A stretch of DNA of 19,832 nt from CAZERT01 sp964630015 (lineage in GTDB: Bacteria; Patescibacteriota; Microgenomatia; UBA10105; UBA927). Below the pieces are notes generated by a model. That model was not told where the DNA came from and searched no databases. It saw nothing but the letters and a program-made list of their open reading frames with translations. Below are positions 19,548 through 19,832 of the stretch, piece after piece (position 1 is the stretch's first letter; each line of letters begins with the position of its first letter). The stretch covers positions 1-19,832 of the forward strand of contig CAZVTJ010000015.1 in NCBI GenBank assembly GCA_964630015.1. Reading direction: 5' to 3'. A program made the position numbers and the translations under genes.

Positions 19548-19832
19548 TTATGATAGATAGTCTGTTGTTCCGAAATAGCGGTCACCAAAATCCCCAAGTC
19601 CGGGAACAATAAACTTTGTAGCATTCAAGTGAGAATCAATAGCTGCCGTAATAATGCGGACATTGGGGTATTCCTTATGAATACGTTCTAATCCTTCGGG
19701 AGCAGATACTATACAAATAACTGTTATGTGCTTTGCTCCTTTTTGAGTAAGAATTGAGAGTGAATCAAGCAGAGACCCCCCTGTTGCCAACATAGGATCA
19801 ACCAAAAAAACGATGTTGGATGAAAAAATTTT
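19548..19832 (-). CDS. upp: Uracil phosphoribosyltransferase, partial (C-terminal end)
   Basis: The frame is open to the window edge, so the 5' part is missing; 94 C-terminal residues are present. It converts uracil and PRPP to UMP in pyrimidine salvage. The PRPP-binding block VDPMLATGGS is complete. GLGDFGDRYFGT near the end is the uracil-binding flap region of the family. An in-frame TTG at 19805 is inside the conserved domain and is not the start. With pyrG close by on the same strand, the region supports UTP and CTP supply. Confidence 0.93.
   Translation of the reverse strand, partial: KIFSSNIVFLVDPMLATGGSLLDSLSILTQKGAKHITVICIVSAPEGLERIHKEYPNVRIITAAIDSHLNATKFIVPGLGDFGDRYFGTTDYLS

Overview
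The window looks like a chromosome segment of a small-genome bacterium, most likely a Candidate Phyla Radiation (Patescibacteria) member close to Microgenomates. This is an inference from gene content (small single-membrane-anchored proteins, DUF1232, a SNase with a C-terminal Cys/His module, a CTP synthase/L19/YraN cluster), tight packing, and the way transcription and translation starts are arranged. The standard bacterial code applies: TGA ends dus and the GNAT gene. Most first genes of transcription units have a sigma70-like -10 hexamer ending 5-9 nt before the start codon and no Shine-Dalgarno, so they appear to be leaderless. Downstream or accessory genes more often show a Shine-Dalgarno.

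Layout. 1-241: hairpin resembling an IS200/IS605 end, then the rsgA promoter. 242-1318: rsgA. 1319-1677: no gene, but two tandem copies of a strongly structured RNA-like element. 1678-1751 (-): tRNA-Glu with promoter and terminator. 1850-2683: a leader with a terminator hairpin ahead of a secreted protein, then a DUF1232 protein. 2703-6150 (-): small Cys protein, SDR oxidoreductase, membrane-anchored SNase, membrane-anchored cyclophilin and amidohydrolase. 6206-8492 (+): dus, a coiled-coil protein and a phosphodiester-glycosidase-like protein. 8493-10027 (-): Cys-rich small membrane protein and an MFS exporter. 10113-10981 (+): a DUF6922/AbiEii toxin-antitoxin-like pair. 11022-11877 (+): EamA transporter pseudogene with two lesions. 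11884-12309 (+): GNAT acetyltransferase.

12333-16084 is the accessory part. Three broken copies of a tRNA-Lys gene carry palindromic insertions, and one intact tRNA-Lys(UUU) lies at 16013-16084. Two of the broken copies, in direct orientation, bracket a visibly AT-richer 3.2 kb segment with two unrecognised exported proteins, a small membrane protein and a truncated GIY-YIG gene. This has the form of a tRNA-associated island, although no integrase is visible.

16155-19832 (-) is housekeeping: a partial uracil phosphoribosyltransferase, a two-CBS protein with a perfect CRP-like palindrome upstream, CTP synthase, ribosomal protein L19, a YraN-family nuclease and a two-TM protein. Upp and PyrG both belong to pyrimidine nucleotide supply.
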